A DNA stretch of 64,000 nucleotides from DATJPR01 sp963752915 (lineage in GTDB: Bacteria > Bacteroidota > Ignavibacteria > UBA10030 > UBA6906). Positions 35,514-43,614 of this stretch are shown piece by piece. The position numbers and the translations under genes are program-made. Position 1 is the first letter of the stretch; each line of letters begins with the position of its first letter. The stretch spans positions 248,001-312,000 of the forward strand of contig CAVVZZ010000010.1 of the NCBI GenBank assembly GCA_963752915.1. The letters run 5' to 3'. The notes beneath the pieces are model-generated. The model saw only the letters and a program-made list of their open reading frames with translations, was not told where the DNA came from and did no database searches.

Positions 35514-36788
35514 CTATGCCCACACCCCCGGAATTGGCGTACCGCACTTTTTGCACTTGCCTTTGGCGATGTCGTTCCGGACGACCGTGAAACCCTTCCG
35601 TTCTACGACGATGGATTTGCAGCCGGGGCAGACGGTATTCTCGGCCTCGTGCCCGGGGACGTTCCCGATATAGACGTAACGCATTCCTGCCTTCATTGCG
35701 GTTTCGCGCGCATTCTCCAGAGTCGATACCGGTGTCAGAGGAAGCTGCGTGAGCTTGTACAGCGGGACGAACCGGCTGAAATGCAGGGGGCAGTCCTGCA
35801 TGCCGTTTGCACAGAGCCAATCGGCCATCCGTCGGATCATTCCCATGTCATCAGTCCATGAAGGGATGACGAGATTTGTGATCTCAAGCCATACCCCCTC
35901 CGCCTTGAAGACCTTGAGCGTGTTCAGGACGGGCGCCAGACTTGCGCCGTTCAGTTCCCGGTAGACTTTCTCGTCGAAACTTTTGAGATCGATGTTCGCA
36001 GCATCGATGACCGTACACAGCTTTCGCAACGGGGCTTCGTTGATATACCCGCAGGACTTCCAGACGTTGCGGACGCCGCGCCGCCGGGCGATCGTGGCCG
36101 TATCGAATGCATATTCGTAAAAGGTGGTCGGTTCCGAGTATGTGTAGGCGATCGTCGCACAGCGGTTGCTCAAAGCATCGTCGACGACGCTTTCCGGCAT
36201 CAGGTCGATATTCTGAGTGTCGCGAGGACTCGCCTGCGAGATTTCCCAGTTCTGGCAATTCAAACAGCGGAGATTGCATCCTGCGACGGCAATCGAAAAC
36301 GAATGCGACGAAGGGAGAAAATGAAACAGCGGTTTCTTCTCGATGGGGTCGACGTGCACGGCACAGGGATTTCCGTAAGCGATGGAATACACCGTGCCGT
36401 CATAATTTACTCGGTTCCGGCAAAGTCCGACGTCGCCCGGTGCGAGCGCACATTCGTGCGGACATTTTTGACACTGCACGAATCCGTCTTTCCTGACGCA
36501 AAACAATGCCTCTTTGCTCCACCGCCCGGGTTTGTCCTGGGCCGGGCGGGCGAACGCGCCAACGCCCGCGTGGTCAAAGAGAGACATCACGGCGTTCGGA
36601 CACAATGCGCATCCGGCGCCGATGCCGACAAGCTTCAGGAATTCGCGTTTTGTCATTCGCCGGAGATCGCGGCCGCCCTTTATCGATCCGGAGGATTCTC
36701 CCGCAACGCTCCCGGATTCGTCTCGTGCCTTTGACGGAAGTCGCAAGGCGTCGATGCGTTCAACAGACTCAAACAAAGTTCTCGACAT
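35514..36788 (-). CDS. AmmeMemoRadiSam system radical SAM enzyme with Tat-like signal
   Basis: 424 residues from ATG 36788, chosen because AAAGGGGC lies seven bases upstream; it overlaps the previous gene by 20 bp. ATG 36656 is an alternative that starts at MTKREFLK. Residues 46-70 look like a twin-arginine signal: TKREFLKLVG then GIGAGCALCPNAVMSLF. A Cys-rich segment (C97, C106, C109, C113, C123) precedes the radical SAM motif AGCNLRCLNC (C171, C175, C178), and two more Cys pairs (CPGC, CKKC) end the protein. This matches the AmmeMemoRadiSam radical SAM family, whose substrate is unknown. An export signal on a SAM radical enzyme is unusual. Confidence 0.87.
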   Translation of the reverse strand: MSRTLFESVERIDALRLPSKARDESGSVAGESSGSIKGGRDLRRMTKREFLKLVGIGAGCALCPNAVMSLFDHAGVGAFARPAQDKPGRWSKEALFCVRKDGFVQCQKCPHECALAPGDVGLCRNRVNYDGTVYSIAYGNPCAVHVDPIEKKPLFHFLPSSHSFSIAVAGCNLRCLNCQNWEISQASPRDTQNIDLMPESVVDDALSNRCATIAYTYSEPTTFYEYAFDTATIARRRGVRNVWKSCGYINEAPLRKLCTVIDAANIDLKSFDEKVYRELNGASLAPVLNTLKVFKAEGVWLEITNLVIPSWTDDMGMIRRMADWLCANGMQDCPLHFSRFVPLYKLTQLPLTPVSTLENARETAMKAGMRYVYIGNVPGHEAENTVCPGCKSIVVERKGFTVVRNDIAKGKCKKCGTPIPGVWA

Positions 36789-38934
36789 GGTGCCCCTTTG
36801 ACGATGTGACTCGGGCCTTCGAAAGAATGCAAAAGAGGACTCCAGCCGCTGAGACCGCCGATGCAACATAGCTGGAATTCGCGATCCCGAGGGCCGGGAT
36901 AACAACGACCCCCGTCAAGAGCGCGCCCGCCGCAGACCCGAAGAGATCAAGGCCGTACAGCCGGGACGCGCGTGATGCCTCGTCTCCCGTCCCGAGCGAG
37001 ACTGCGATGGAGAACTGCCAACCAGTCAAACCCGCCACCAAAACCGTGGCTGAGATAAACACCGCGTGCCCCGAGAGGGGACCGAGAGCCATCTGCCGAG
37101 CGGAGGCAATGAGTATTGGAAGGAGGATACCGCCGACAGCAACAGCACTCTGTGTCGCAATCAGCTGGGCAAGAGACGGGTGATGGAGAAACCTTCTCCC
37201 TGCATAGGACCCAAGAGCCAGGCCCGCCATGAATGCCGTGATCACCATGCCCGTCATTTCGTACAATGAGCCATAGAGGGTTTGAAACGCCGTCAGAAGG
37301 ACGATTTCGATCGAGGAGGCCGTGAATCCCGAAGCAAGCACGGCGGATCCGACGGGACGGAATTTCCAGAAGAAGATCAGAAGCGTCGCAGACGCGCCCG
37401 CCCCGATCCATGGCACCGGATCGACCCCAAAATAGCTTGCCCAGTACGCCGTCTGCTGGGAGTAGGAAAGCGGGTGAAAGTCGGTGTTGAGAGCGGAAGC
37501 AGTATCCAGTGAAGCCACGAGGCTACTGGATCGGGCCTCAAGAAGCGTGTCATCGATGTAGGAGTTGTTGACATAGACCGTTGGAACATTTCTGCTTGCG
37601 ACAAGCCGCGCCACGTGAGAATCCAGTGCCGCATCCGATCCGATGAAGGTGTTCCGGAGTCCGGGAAGAACCAGGACATGAGAAAAGACGCGACGGAGCG
37701 ACGCGTAAACAGTAGAGAGGACGGCACGGGACTGTCCACCTCCGTATTCCGCTCCGGGCAGAAGACGGAGCGAGAAGACCCCTCCGTGGTTTAGAATGTT
37801 CCTGACGCTTTCGAAGAACTCCAGCGAGAAATACCTGTTGAGCTGGATGGTCGACGGATCGGGGAGATTGACGATGACGACGTCATACCGGGCGTCGGTC
37901 CTCCGAACGTACATGCGCCCGTCCTCATGAATGGGATGAATGCGTTCGTCGGCAAGGTTTGACGTAAACTCCGATCCGATCTGCAATACCCATGGGTTCA
38001 GTTCAACGTAATCAAGTTCGCTGACCGGATACTTGAGCGCTTCGAGCGCCGTCCCGGAAATCCCTCCCCCGATGAGAAGGACCCGTTTCGGATCGGGATG
38101 CTGCGCCATCGCAAAATGGATGCTCTCCTCATTGCTCATCGGGTCGCCGGTGGAGAATGCCAGGACATTGTCTTCGTAGACGTTTACCTGGTCCTGTTGC
38201 CTGGTGACGGTCAGGGTTCCGTAAGGTGTCCCCTTGAAATACACGAGTTCCTGACCGGGGTAAAACCATTCCATCGTTTTCCGATCCAGGATGATCGCGG
38301 TCGCAGCTCCTGCAACGAAAATCGCCGCAAGGAGGAACACTTTCCACAATCCGATCCGATGAGGAGGAAGGAACAGCAGCACAGCCGTGCTCAGATTTAC
38401 GACGGCAAGAACAGCAAAGGCGGCAAAGGTGTCAATGAATCGAATCAGGAGAATATTAAAGAGAAGGCCGCCAAGCACGCTTCCCGCTGATTCCCATGCG
38501 TAGGCAAACGCCCCCGAGCGGCGGAATCCGATCGCATGCAGTGCAGAGATGCATTGAACGAAGCCGTATCCGGACAGCAAACAGAACGGAGCCAATAGAG
38601 CGGCGGAAAGCAGCGAGATACTCCCGATCCCGATGATGCTCCCCGGTGTGAAAAGGGTATTGCGGAGATAACGCAGGAGGAACGCACTGAGGATCGGGAG
38701 GAATGCAATCACCATCAGCACGGTTCCCGGCGATGTGACCGTGCGGTACCTCCCCAGAAACGATCCGGTTCCCGTTAAAGCCATCCAAATGGCGAGGATG
38801 ACGCCGATGACCAGTTCGTTACCCTGTGACGCCGAAATGAATTCGCGAAGCAGAAGAATCTGGACGGCAATCGACGTTGTGCCCAGCAGGATGAGGGCGA
38901 GCCTGATCTTCCGCGCGCCGGGTTCCACATTCAT
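36769..38934 (-). CDS. Membrane-bound spermidine-synthase-like protein
   Basis: 721 residues from the ATG that overlaps the preceding stop (ATGA). An N-terminal block of transmembrane helices (LILLGTTSIAVQILLLREF) and a C-terminal block (about the last 220 residues) flank a soluble spermidine-synthase-like domain: RVLLIGGGISGTALEALKYP, LDYVELNPWVL, HEDGRMYVRR and VNLPDPSTIQLNRYFS. The aminopropyltransferase fold is clear, but the domain is fused between membrane segments, as in a little-studied family of fused MFS/spermidine synthases. Neighbours on both sides belong to the AmmeMemoRadiSam system, so its product or transport role should tie in with that pathway. Confidence 0.85.
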   Translation of the reverse strand: MNVEPGARKIRLALILLGTTSIAVQILLLREFISASQGNELVIGVILAIWMALTGTGSFLGRYRTVTSPGTVLMVIAFLPILSAFLLRYLRNTLFTPGSIIGIGSISLLSAALLAPFCLLSGYGFVQCISALHAIGFRRSGAFAYAWESAGSVLGGLLFNILLIRFIDTFAAFAVLAVVNLSTAVLLFLPPHRIGLWKVFLLAAIFVAGAATAIILDRKTMEWFYPGQELVYFKGTPYGTLTVTRQQDQVNVYEDNVLAFSTGDPMSNEESIHFAMAQHPDPKRVLLIGGGISGTALEALKYPVSELDYVELNPWVLQIGSEFTSNLADERIHPIHEDGRMYVRRTDARYDVVIVNLPDPSTIQLNRYFSLEFFESVRNILNHGGVFSLRLLPGAEYGGGQSRAVLSTVYASLRRVFSHVLVLPGLRNTFIGSDAALDSHVARLVASRNVPTVYVNNSYIDDTLLEARSSSLVASLDTASALNTDFHPLSYSQQTAYWASYFGVDPVPWIGAGASATLLIFFWKFRPVGSAVLASGFTASSIEIVLLTAFQTLYGSLYEMTGMVITAFMAGLALGSYAGRRFLHHPSLAQLIATQSAVAVGGILLPILIASARQMALGPLSGHAVFISATVLVAGLTGWQFSIAVSLGTGDEASRASRLYGLDLFGSAAGALLTGVVVIPALGIANSSYVASAVSAAGVLFCILSKARVTSSKGHHVENFV

Positions 38935-40427
38935 TCCCCGAAGACGATGGCATCGTACACGTAGAGCTCGGCGTCTTTCCATCCGTCCCAGCCGATCCCG
39001 GCCTTGTCCTGCGAACAATGGCCGAGGAGTTCCTCCTTCGTCCAACGAGTTTCCTTCGCGACCTGCGGAAGAAACGTTCCCGACCTGTTTCCTTTGCGAA
39101 TATAAATGCCGTTCCGTGCAGGATCGAACTCCTCGGCGGACCGGATCTTCCGCAATGGGGTCAGGACAGAAACCTCGATGCGGATGTCGTTCAGCTCGGA
39201 GCGTGTTACCGGATCAAAGCGGTAGTCCTGTGTTGCGGCGGCGACGGCCATCTCCTGAACGACTTTGTACAATGGTTCTCCCGGGTCGAACCGACCAATG
39301 CAGCCGCGAAGCCGTCCGTTCTTGTTGAGCGTTACAAACGCGCCGCATTCGGCCGTCAACGACGGGGCGAGCGTTTCCCGGGGAATGTCGGGGATTCCTC
39401 CCGTTCTGATGGAGTGCTCGAGCGTCTGACGTGCAATCGCCAGCAGAGCACCCTTGTCTTTGGGAGAAAGCTGAAACCCCTGAGTGGAATTCTGTTCCCC
39501 GCCTTCGTACGCCACGATTGCGCAATATCCAACGACGCGGTCTCTGGACCCGACCGGGGAGTCACCGGAATTCATGGACTGAACCTTGTCGAAATGGATC
39601 GTCGGTGTTGTCGACGTCAACGAGAGAAAAGTCATGACCGCCGACCAGCCGCAAAGACTCGTCGCAAGATTTGGGATCTCCGCCCTGTCGTTGGCGATGA
39701 GTGTGCGCTGAAGGTTCACGGGTGAATTGGACATGATGGCTGACGCAGTCGCGCTGTCAGCGCGGATCGCGTCGTTGTATGCCGGGTAATGGGAAAAGTC
39801 GGAGCTGATGACAAACAGGTTCCGGGCAGTGAAGTACGGCCGCAGAACGGAAGCAATCTTCGCGCACACATCCGGATCATTGGCGCCGACGACGATGGGA
39901 ACGATCTTCAGACGACTTCCGAAGACATGCTGAAGGAACGGGATTTCCACTTCGACGGAATGTTCCCTCTCCTGGACGTCAGAACGATCGGTGAACAATG
40001 CGCTCTCCGAAAGGAGCCTGCGGCCGATCGCGCGATCCACCCTGACCGCTCCGAGGGGTGTAAGGAAGTCCCCTGCGGTATAGACCGCAGCGCCGGTGAA
40101 GTCGACATAGTGACTCGGACCAATAATGAAGACGTCCTCATACGAGACAGTGGTGTCGATCTGATTGAACCCCGACGCTGCCACCTGGCCGGAATAGACA
40201 TACCCGGCATGAGGAACAATCACGCCGCGGATATTTCCCAGCGATTGCGAGCCCACGGCATGAGCAAAGAGACCGTCCAACATCTCCTGAAGTTCCGTGG
40301 CGGACGCCGGATAGAATTGACCTGCAACGGCTGGTTGACGGTCGACGGCCTGGTGTTTGTCCGGGACAACGTGGAACGGGAGAAAAACCAGAGGAAGAGC
40401 AAAAAGAAGTTGAACGAGCCGTGCCAC
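38931..40427 (-). CDS. Memo-AMMECR1 fusion (AmmeMemoRadiSam proteins B and A)
   Basis: 498 residues from a GTG at 40427. A hydrophobic start (VQLLFALPLVFLPFHVV) is a signal peptide or anchor. Residues about 30-305 are a Memo-like domain with PHAGYVYSG, GPSHYVD, EHSVEVEIPFLQ, VGAND, SSDFSHYP and GYCAIVAYEG; histidines in PHAGY, GPSHY and DFSHYP match the metal-site region of the family. Residues about 318-495 are an AMMECR1 domain with ECGAFVTLNKNGRLRGCIG, AAATQDYRFDPV and WDGWKDAELYVYDAI. In many genomes these are separate genes; here they are one exported polypeptide. First gene of the operon. Confidence 0.9.
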   Translation of the reverse strand: MARLVQLLFALPLVFLPFHVVPDKHQAVDRQPAVAGQFYPASATELQEMLDGLFAHAVGSQSLGNIRGVIVPHAGYVYSGQVAASGFNQIDTTVSYEDVFIIGPSHYVDFTGAAVYTAGDFLTPLGAVRVDRAIGRRLLSESALFTDRSDVQEREHSVEVEIPFLQHVFGSRLKIVPIVVGANDPDVCAKIASVLRPYFTARNLFVISSDFSHYPAYNDAIRADSATASAIMSNSPVNLQRTLIANDRAEIPNLATSLCGWSAVMTFLSLTSTTPTIHFDKVQSMNSGDSPVGSRDRVVGYCAIVAYEGGEQNSTQGFQLSPKDKGALLAIARQTLEHSIRTGGIPDIPRETLAPSLTAECGAFVTLNKNGRLRGCIGRFDPGEPLYKVVQEMAVAAATQDYRFDPVTRSELNDIRIEVSVLTPLRKIRSAEEFDPARNGIYIRKGNRSGTFLPQVAKETRWTKEELLGHCSQDKAGIGWDGWKDAELYVYDAIVFGE

Positions 40428-41081
40428 GGCGAGCCTGAGACGAAGAGTGTTGGAGGACTTGTCTGCAATGTACCTCCGTCAGTTCTGAAAATCAATGCAG
40501 GGATGGGGACCGACGCCATCACCATTTCTTCCACAGCAAAGGCGCGGGTCACCCGGGTGCGCAAATATCGACACAAAGGAGGCTGATTCCCTTGGGCAAT
40601 GATTTTGCGTTCCTGTTGCCACAACCGAAGCTACAGTATTCAGTAAACAGGAGTTGGAAGCTGAGAATGGTGGGCGTAGATCTCACGGGTTTATCTGTCA
40701 GGGCGATTTGCCAGGTAAACCCGTGAATGTTATGGAAGGCCTGTACACATCACTGAATTTTCCCCAATTTCCACCAATCAAGTGCTCAATCGAAACGCCC
40801 GGGAACCTTCTCCATGCACAGGGCGTTAACTAAACAAATGGAAAATGCTATCCACAGCCCGGCATCCGGGCGAGCAACTCTACGACGCGAGAGGAACATC
40901 ATCCATTGCGGATGTTGTCCCCAAATCTCTATCATGCCGTGTCTACGAGGGGGTATGCTGATCGACTGAATACTCTTTGAGCAGAATGTAGTCTGAAACC
41001 CTTCATCGAACGCGGATGAGGGGTTTTTTCATTTTTCTTGTTGTGTTGGTACACGTCCGTACAATAAGGAGGAAGTACCGT
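40428..41081. other. Structured divergent region between the AmmeMemoRadiSam and cysteine operons
   Basis: 654 bp without a gene. From left to right: a weak heptad remnant (40637-40650), a 10-bp perfect hairpin CACGGGTTTA/TAAACCCGTG at 40684-40725, a 7-bp hairpin AACGCCC/GGGCGTT at 40794-40827, a 6-bp GC hairpin at 40857-40871, AACATC/GATGTT at 40895-40916 and an intrinsic terminator at 40996-41030. No known riboswitch, RNase P, tmRNA or SRP motif was recognised. Confidence 0.6.
40996..41030 (+). terminator. Intrinsic terminator in the leader of the cysteine operon
   Basis: A 12-bp stem (40996-41007 with 41015-41026, one G-U pair), 7-nt loop, then a T-rich run. No plus-strand gene lies upstream to need it, and only 36 nt remain before the Shine-Dalgarno at 41066, which leaves little room for a promoter. 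A premature-termination control of the downstream operon is likely. Confidence 0.75.
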
Positions 41082-41942
41082 ATGTCGAAGAATGGATTCG
41101 CCCATCCCGAGGTCCTCGTCGATACCGAATGGACCGATCTCCACCGAAACGATTCCGGTGTCAGAATCGTGGAGATCGATGTTGACACGAAAGCGTATGA
41201 AGAAGGCCACATTCCTGGGGCGGCCGGCTGGAATTGGCAGACCCAACTTGCCGACCAGACCCGACGCGACCTTGTGTCAAAGCCCGAACTGGAGACTCTT
41301 CTCGGGGAAGCGGGGATTGACAATGCCACGACCGTTCTTCTATATGGCGACAACAACAACTGGTTCGCCGCGTGGGCGTTCTGGCAGTTGAAGATCTACG
41401 GTCACAAGGATGTGCGGATCATCGACGGGGGGCGGAAGAAATGGATCGCGGAAGGAAGGTCGCTCACGAAGGATCCGCCGGAAACTCGTAGGAAAACCTA
41501 TCGCGCCTCGGACCCGGATTTCTCCATTCGAGCCTACGCGGACGATGTCGCAACAGTGATCGGGAAACACGAATCCTGGTCTCTTGTCGATGTCCGGTCC
41601 AATGATGAATACACCGGAAAGATGCTGGCTCCCGCAGGTCTGCCCGAGACCTGCCAGCGCGGAGGACACGTTCCCGGCGCTTCGAATATCCCCTGGGGGA
41701 AGAACGTGAACGAGGACGGGACGTTCAAGAGCGCCCGGGAATTGGAAGAACTCTACTCGGCGCACGGCGTTACTCCCGAGAAGAAAGTCGTGGCCTATTG
41801 CCGTATCGGCGAACGTTCGAGCCTCACATGGTTCGTGCTGAAGTACCTGCTCGGATTCCATGATGTGCGGAACTACGACGGCTCGTGGACGGAGTGGGGA
41901 AACCTTGTCAATGTGCCAGTAGTCAGAGGGGTGACGCCATGA
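41082..41942 (+). CDS. Thiosulfate sulfurtransferase (tandem rhodanese)
   Basis: 286 residues; the start is set by AAGGAGG at 41066-41072, 9 bases before ATG 41082. Two rhodanese domains: an inactive-looking N-terminal one (VRIVEIDVDTKAYEEGHIPGA, VLLYGD) and a catalytic C-terminal one with VAYCRIGERSS, where the cysteine carries the persulfide. It supplies activated sulfur, here probably to the sulfur carrier encoded downstream. Its stop overlaps the next start (ATGA), first gene of a five-gene operon. Confidence 0.9.
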   Translation: MSKNGFAHPEVLVDTEWTDLHRNDSGVRIVEIDVDTKAYEEGHIPGAAGWNWQTQLADQTRRDLVSKPELETLLGEAGIDNATTVLLYGDNNNWFAAWAFWQLKIYGHKDVRIIDGGRKKWIAEGRSLTKDPPETRRKTYRASDPDFSIRAYADDVATVIGKHESWSLVDVRSNDEYTGKMLAPAGLPETCQRGGHVPGASNIPWGKNVNEDGTFKSARELEELYSAHGVTPEKKVVAYCRIGERSSLTWFVLKYLLGFHDVRNYDGSWTEWGNLVNVPVVRGVTP

Positions 41943-42169
41943 CGACAATGACGCCGGAGGAATACCAGGAGCGGAAAGAGGATGTCCCGCCCTATATGGT
42001 ACACATCACGAGCTATCGTCTGGGCGACGTTTATCACTGTACCGTGGACAATGTTGACCCGGGGGCGGTGATTGCGCGTTCGAAAGGCTCGACGAGAGAG
42101 GAAGCCGAGGCGATGGCGCTGCGGAGTGCAATTAATCGATTGATGTATTCTTCATCGCGACGGGGGTAA
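41939..42169 (+). CDS. 76-residue protein in the cysteine operon, unknown
   Basis: 76 residues, translationally coupled to the sulfurtransferase (ATGA) and ending at the base before the cysteine synthase ATG. Small alpha/beta protein with MVHITSYRLGDVYHCTVDNVDPGAVIARS and GSTREEAEAMALRSAINRL; one cysteine. No recognised domain. Its strict place between sulfurtransferase and cysteine synthase suggests an accessory in sulfur transfer or a regulatory subunit. Confidence 0.65.
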   Translation: MTTMTPEEYQERKEDVPPYMVHITSYRLGDVYHCTVDNVDPGAVIARSKGSTREEAEAMALRSAINRLMYSSSRRG

Positions 42170-43162
42170 ATGTATCGACTGACGTCAAAACAGGATGCCC
42201 GTCAATCGGCGGTGACGCCAGGCACGTTGACGACGGTTCCGGACTATGGACCGTCGTCCATCCTGAGCCGGATCGGGAACACCCCGTTGCTGCGGATGCA
42301 GCGCATCCGCCCGGCAAACCCGAACATCGAGATCTTCGCGAAAGCGGAATGGTTCAATCCCGGCGGCTCCGTGAAGGACCGCGCTGCACTCGCGATGATC
42401 ACCGAAGGCGAACGCTCGGGGCTGCTCACGAAGAAGAAAACCATCATTGATGCGACCAGCGGGAACACCGGGATCGCCTACGCGATGATCGGGTGCGTCC
42501 TGGGGTACCATGTGATGCTGGCACTCCCCTCGAATGCAAGTGCGGAACGGAAACTGATCCTCCGAGCCTATGGGGCGGAACTGATCCTCACGGACCCCGG
42601 TTCAGGCACCGATGGCGCACAGGAACTCGTGAAGGAACTCGTGCGGCGCGATCCCGATCGCTATTTCTATCCCGACCAGTATAACAACGATGCCAACTGG
42701 CTCGCGCACTATGAGACTACAGCGAACGAGATCTGGGAACAATCAGATCACTCCGTCACGCACTTTGTTGCCGGTCTCGGGACAACGGGGACCTTCGTCG
42801 GCACCGGTCGACGGTTAAAAGAATTGAACCCGGCCATCCGTCTCGTAACCGTCGAACCCAACTCCCCGCTGCACGGTCTGGAAGGGATGAAACATCTTGC
42901 GACAGCATTGGTGCCGGGAATCTATGACCCGTCAATTGTCGACCAGCAAGTGAGTGTCGCGACGGAGAACGCCTATGCCATGGTTCGTTCGCTGGCCCGC
43001 CGCGAAGGACTGTTCGTCGGCATTTCCAGCGGTGCTGCCATGGTGGCGTGCCTGGACATTGCATCGCAGATCGCAGAAGGGGTGATCGTGACGATCTTTC
43101 CCGACGGCGGAGGCCGCTACGCAGGTGAGCGATTGTGGGAGGAGAATACTCAACACCCATGA
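42170..43162 (+). CDS. cysM: Cysteine synthase, CysM-like
   Basis: 330 residues. PLP-dependent fold type II: IGNTPLLRM, GGSVKDRAALAMI (Schiff-base lysine), TSGNTGIAYA (substrate loop), GLGTTGTFVGTGRRLK, VGISSGAA. Length and the neighbouring JAMM peptidase and sulfur carrier point to the protein-thiocarboxylate-dependent CysM seen in mycobacteria, which makes cysteine from O-phosphoserine with CysO-COSH as sulfur donor. Starts one base after the previous stop and overlaps the next gene by 4 bp. Confidence 0.87.
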   Translation: MYRLTSKQDARQSAVTPGTLTTVPDYGPSSILSRIGNTPLLRMQRIRPANPNIEIFAKAEWFNPGGSVKDRAALAMITEGERSGLLTKKKTIIDATSGNTGIAYAMIGCVLGYHVMLALPSNASAERKLILRAYGAELILTDPGSGTDGAQELVKELVRRDPDRYFYPDQYNNDANWLAHYETTANEIWEQSDHSVTHFVAGLGTTGTFVGTGRRLKELNPAIRLVTVEPNSPLHGLEGMKHLATALVPGIYDPSIVDQQVSVATENAYAMVRSLARREGLFVGISSGAAMVACLDIASQIAEGVIVTIFPDGGGRYAGERLWEENTQHP

Positions 43163-43614
43163 AGATTTCGCAAGAATTGCTGGAGAAGATCAGACTCCAC
43201 GGCGAACACACGTATCCGGAGGAATGCTGCGGGATCCTGCTTGGCGCAGGAGGAGAGACGGATGCGGTGGTGCAGGACGTCATTGAGATTCCCAATAGCC
43301 AGGATGGAAACCGGCGGCGGCGCTTTTTTGTGACTGCTGACCAGTACCGCGTGGCGGAGCGGTTATCTGACGAACGCGGTCTGACGCTCCTGGGATTCTA
43401 CCATACGCATCCCGACCACCCTGCCGCGCCGTCGGCTTTCGACACTGAGCATGCCTTGCCGTGGTTCACGTATGTGATCATGAGCGTCGTGCGAGGACAG
43501 GCCGGGTCGATCACCGCGTGGTTGCTCCGGGACGATCGGAACCAGTTTGACGAGACACCGTTTGTGGTGCTCGCAGAAGACAAAAGAACTGCAAAGGAGA
43601 ATTCATGGCAGTAA
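43159..43614 (+). CDS. M67 family JAMM metallopeptidase (Mec-like)
   Basis: 151 residues from ATG 43159, overlapping the cysM stop. JAMM zinc site: Glu in YPEECCGILLG, then HTHPDHPAAPSAFD, which supplies two His and Asp. In the CysO pathway the Mec peptidase cuts cysteine from CysO-Cys. Its stop overlaps the start of the next gene by 10 bp. Because the downstream sulfur carrier has its di-glycine inside a fusion, this enzyme is also a candidate for cutting after that di-glycine. Confidence 0.88.
   Translation: MKISQELLEKIRLHGEHTYPEECCGILLGAGGETDAVVQDVIEIPNSQDGNRRRRFFVTADQYRVAERLSDERGLTLLGFYHTHPDHPAAPSAFDTEHALPWFTYVIMSVVRGQAGSITAWLLRDDRNQFDETPFVVLAEDKRTAKENSWQ

Noticed and set aside
39018..40586. 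Two plus-strand open frames of 235 and 265 residues
   Set aside because: They are antisense to the Memo-AMMECR1 fusion gene and show no coding signature of their own.
40606..40621. Possible sigma-54 site on the minus strand (TGGCAACAGGAACGCA)
   Set aside because: The GG-N10-GC spacing is right but the -24 and -12 boxes each differ at several positions.
40428..41081. Known structured RNA (RNase P, tmRNA, SRP, 6S, SAM riboswitch or T-box)
   Set aside because: None of the conserved cores of these RNAs was found on inspection, so only hairpins and the terminator are reported.
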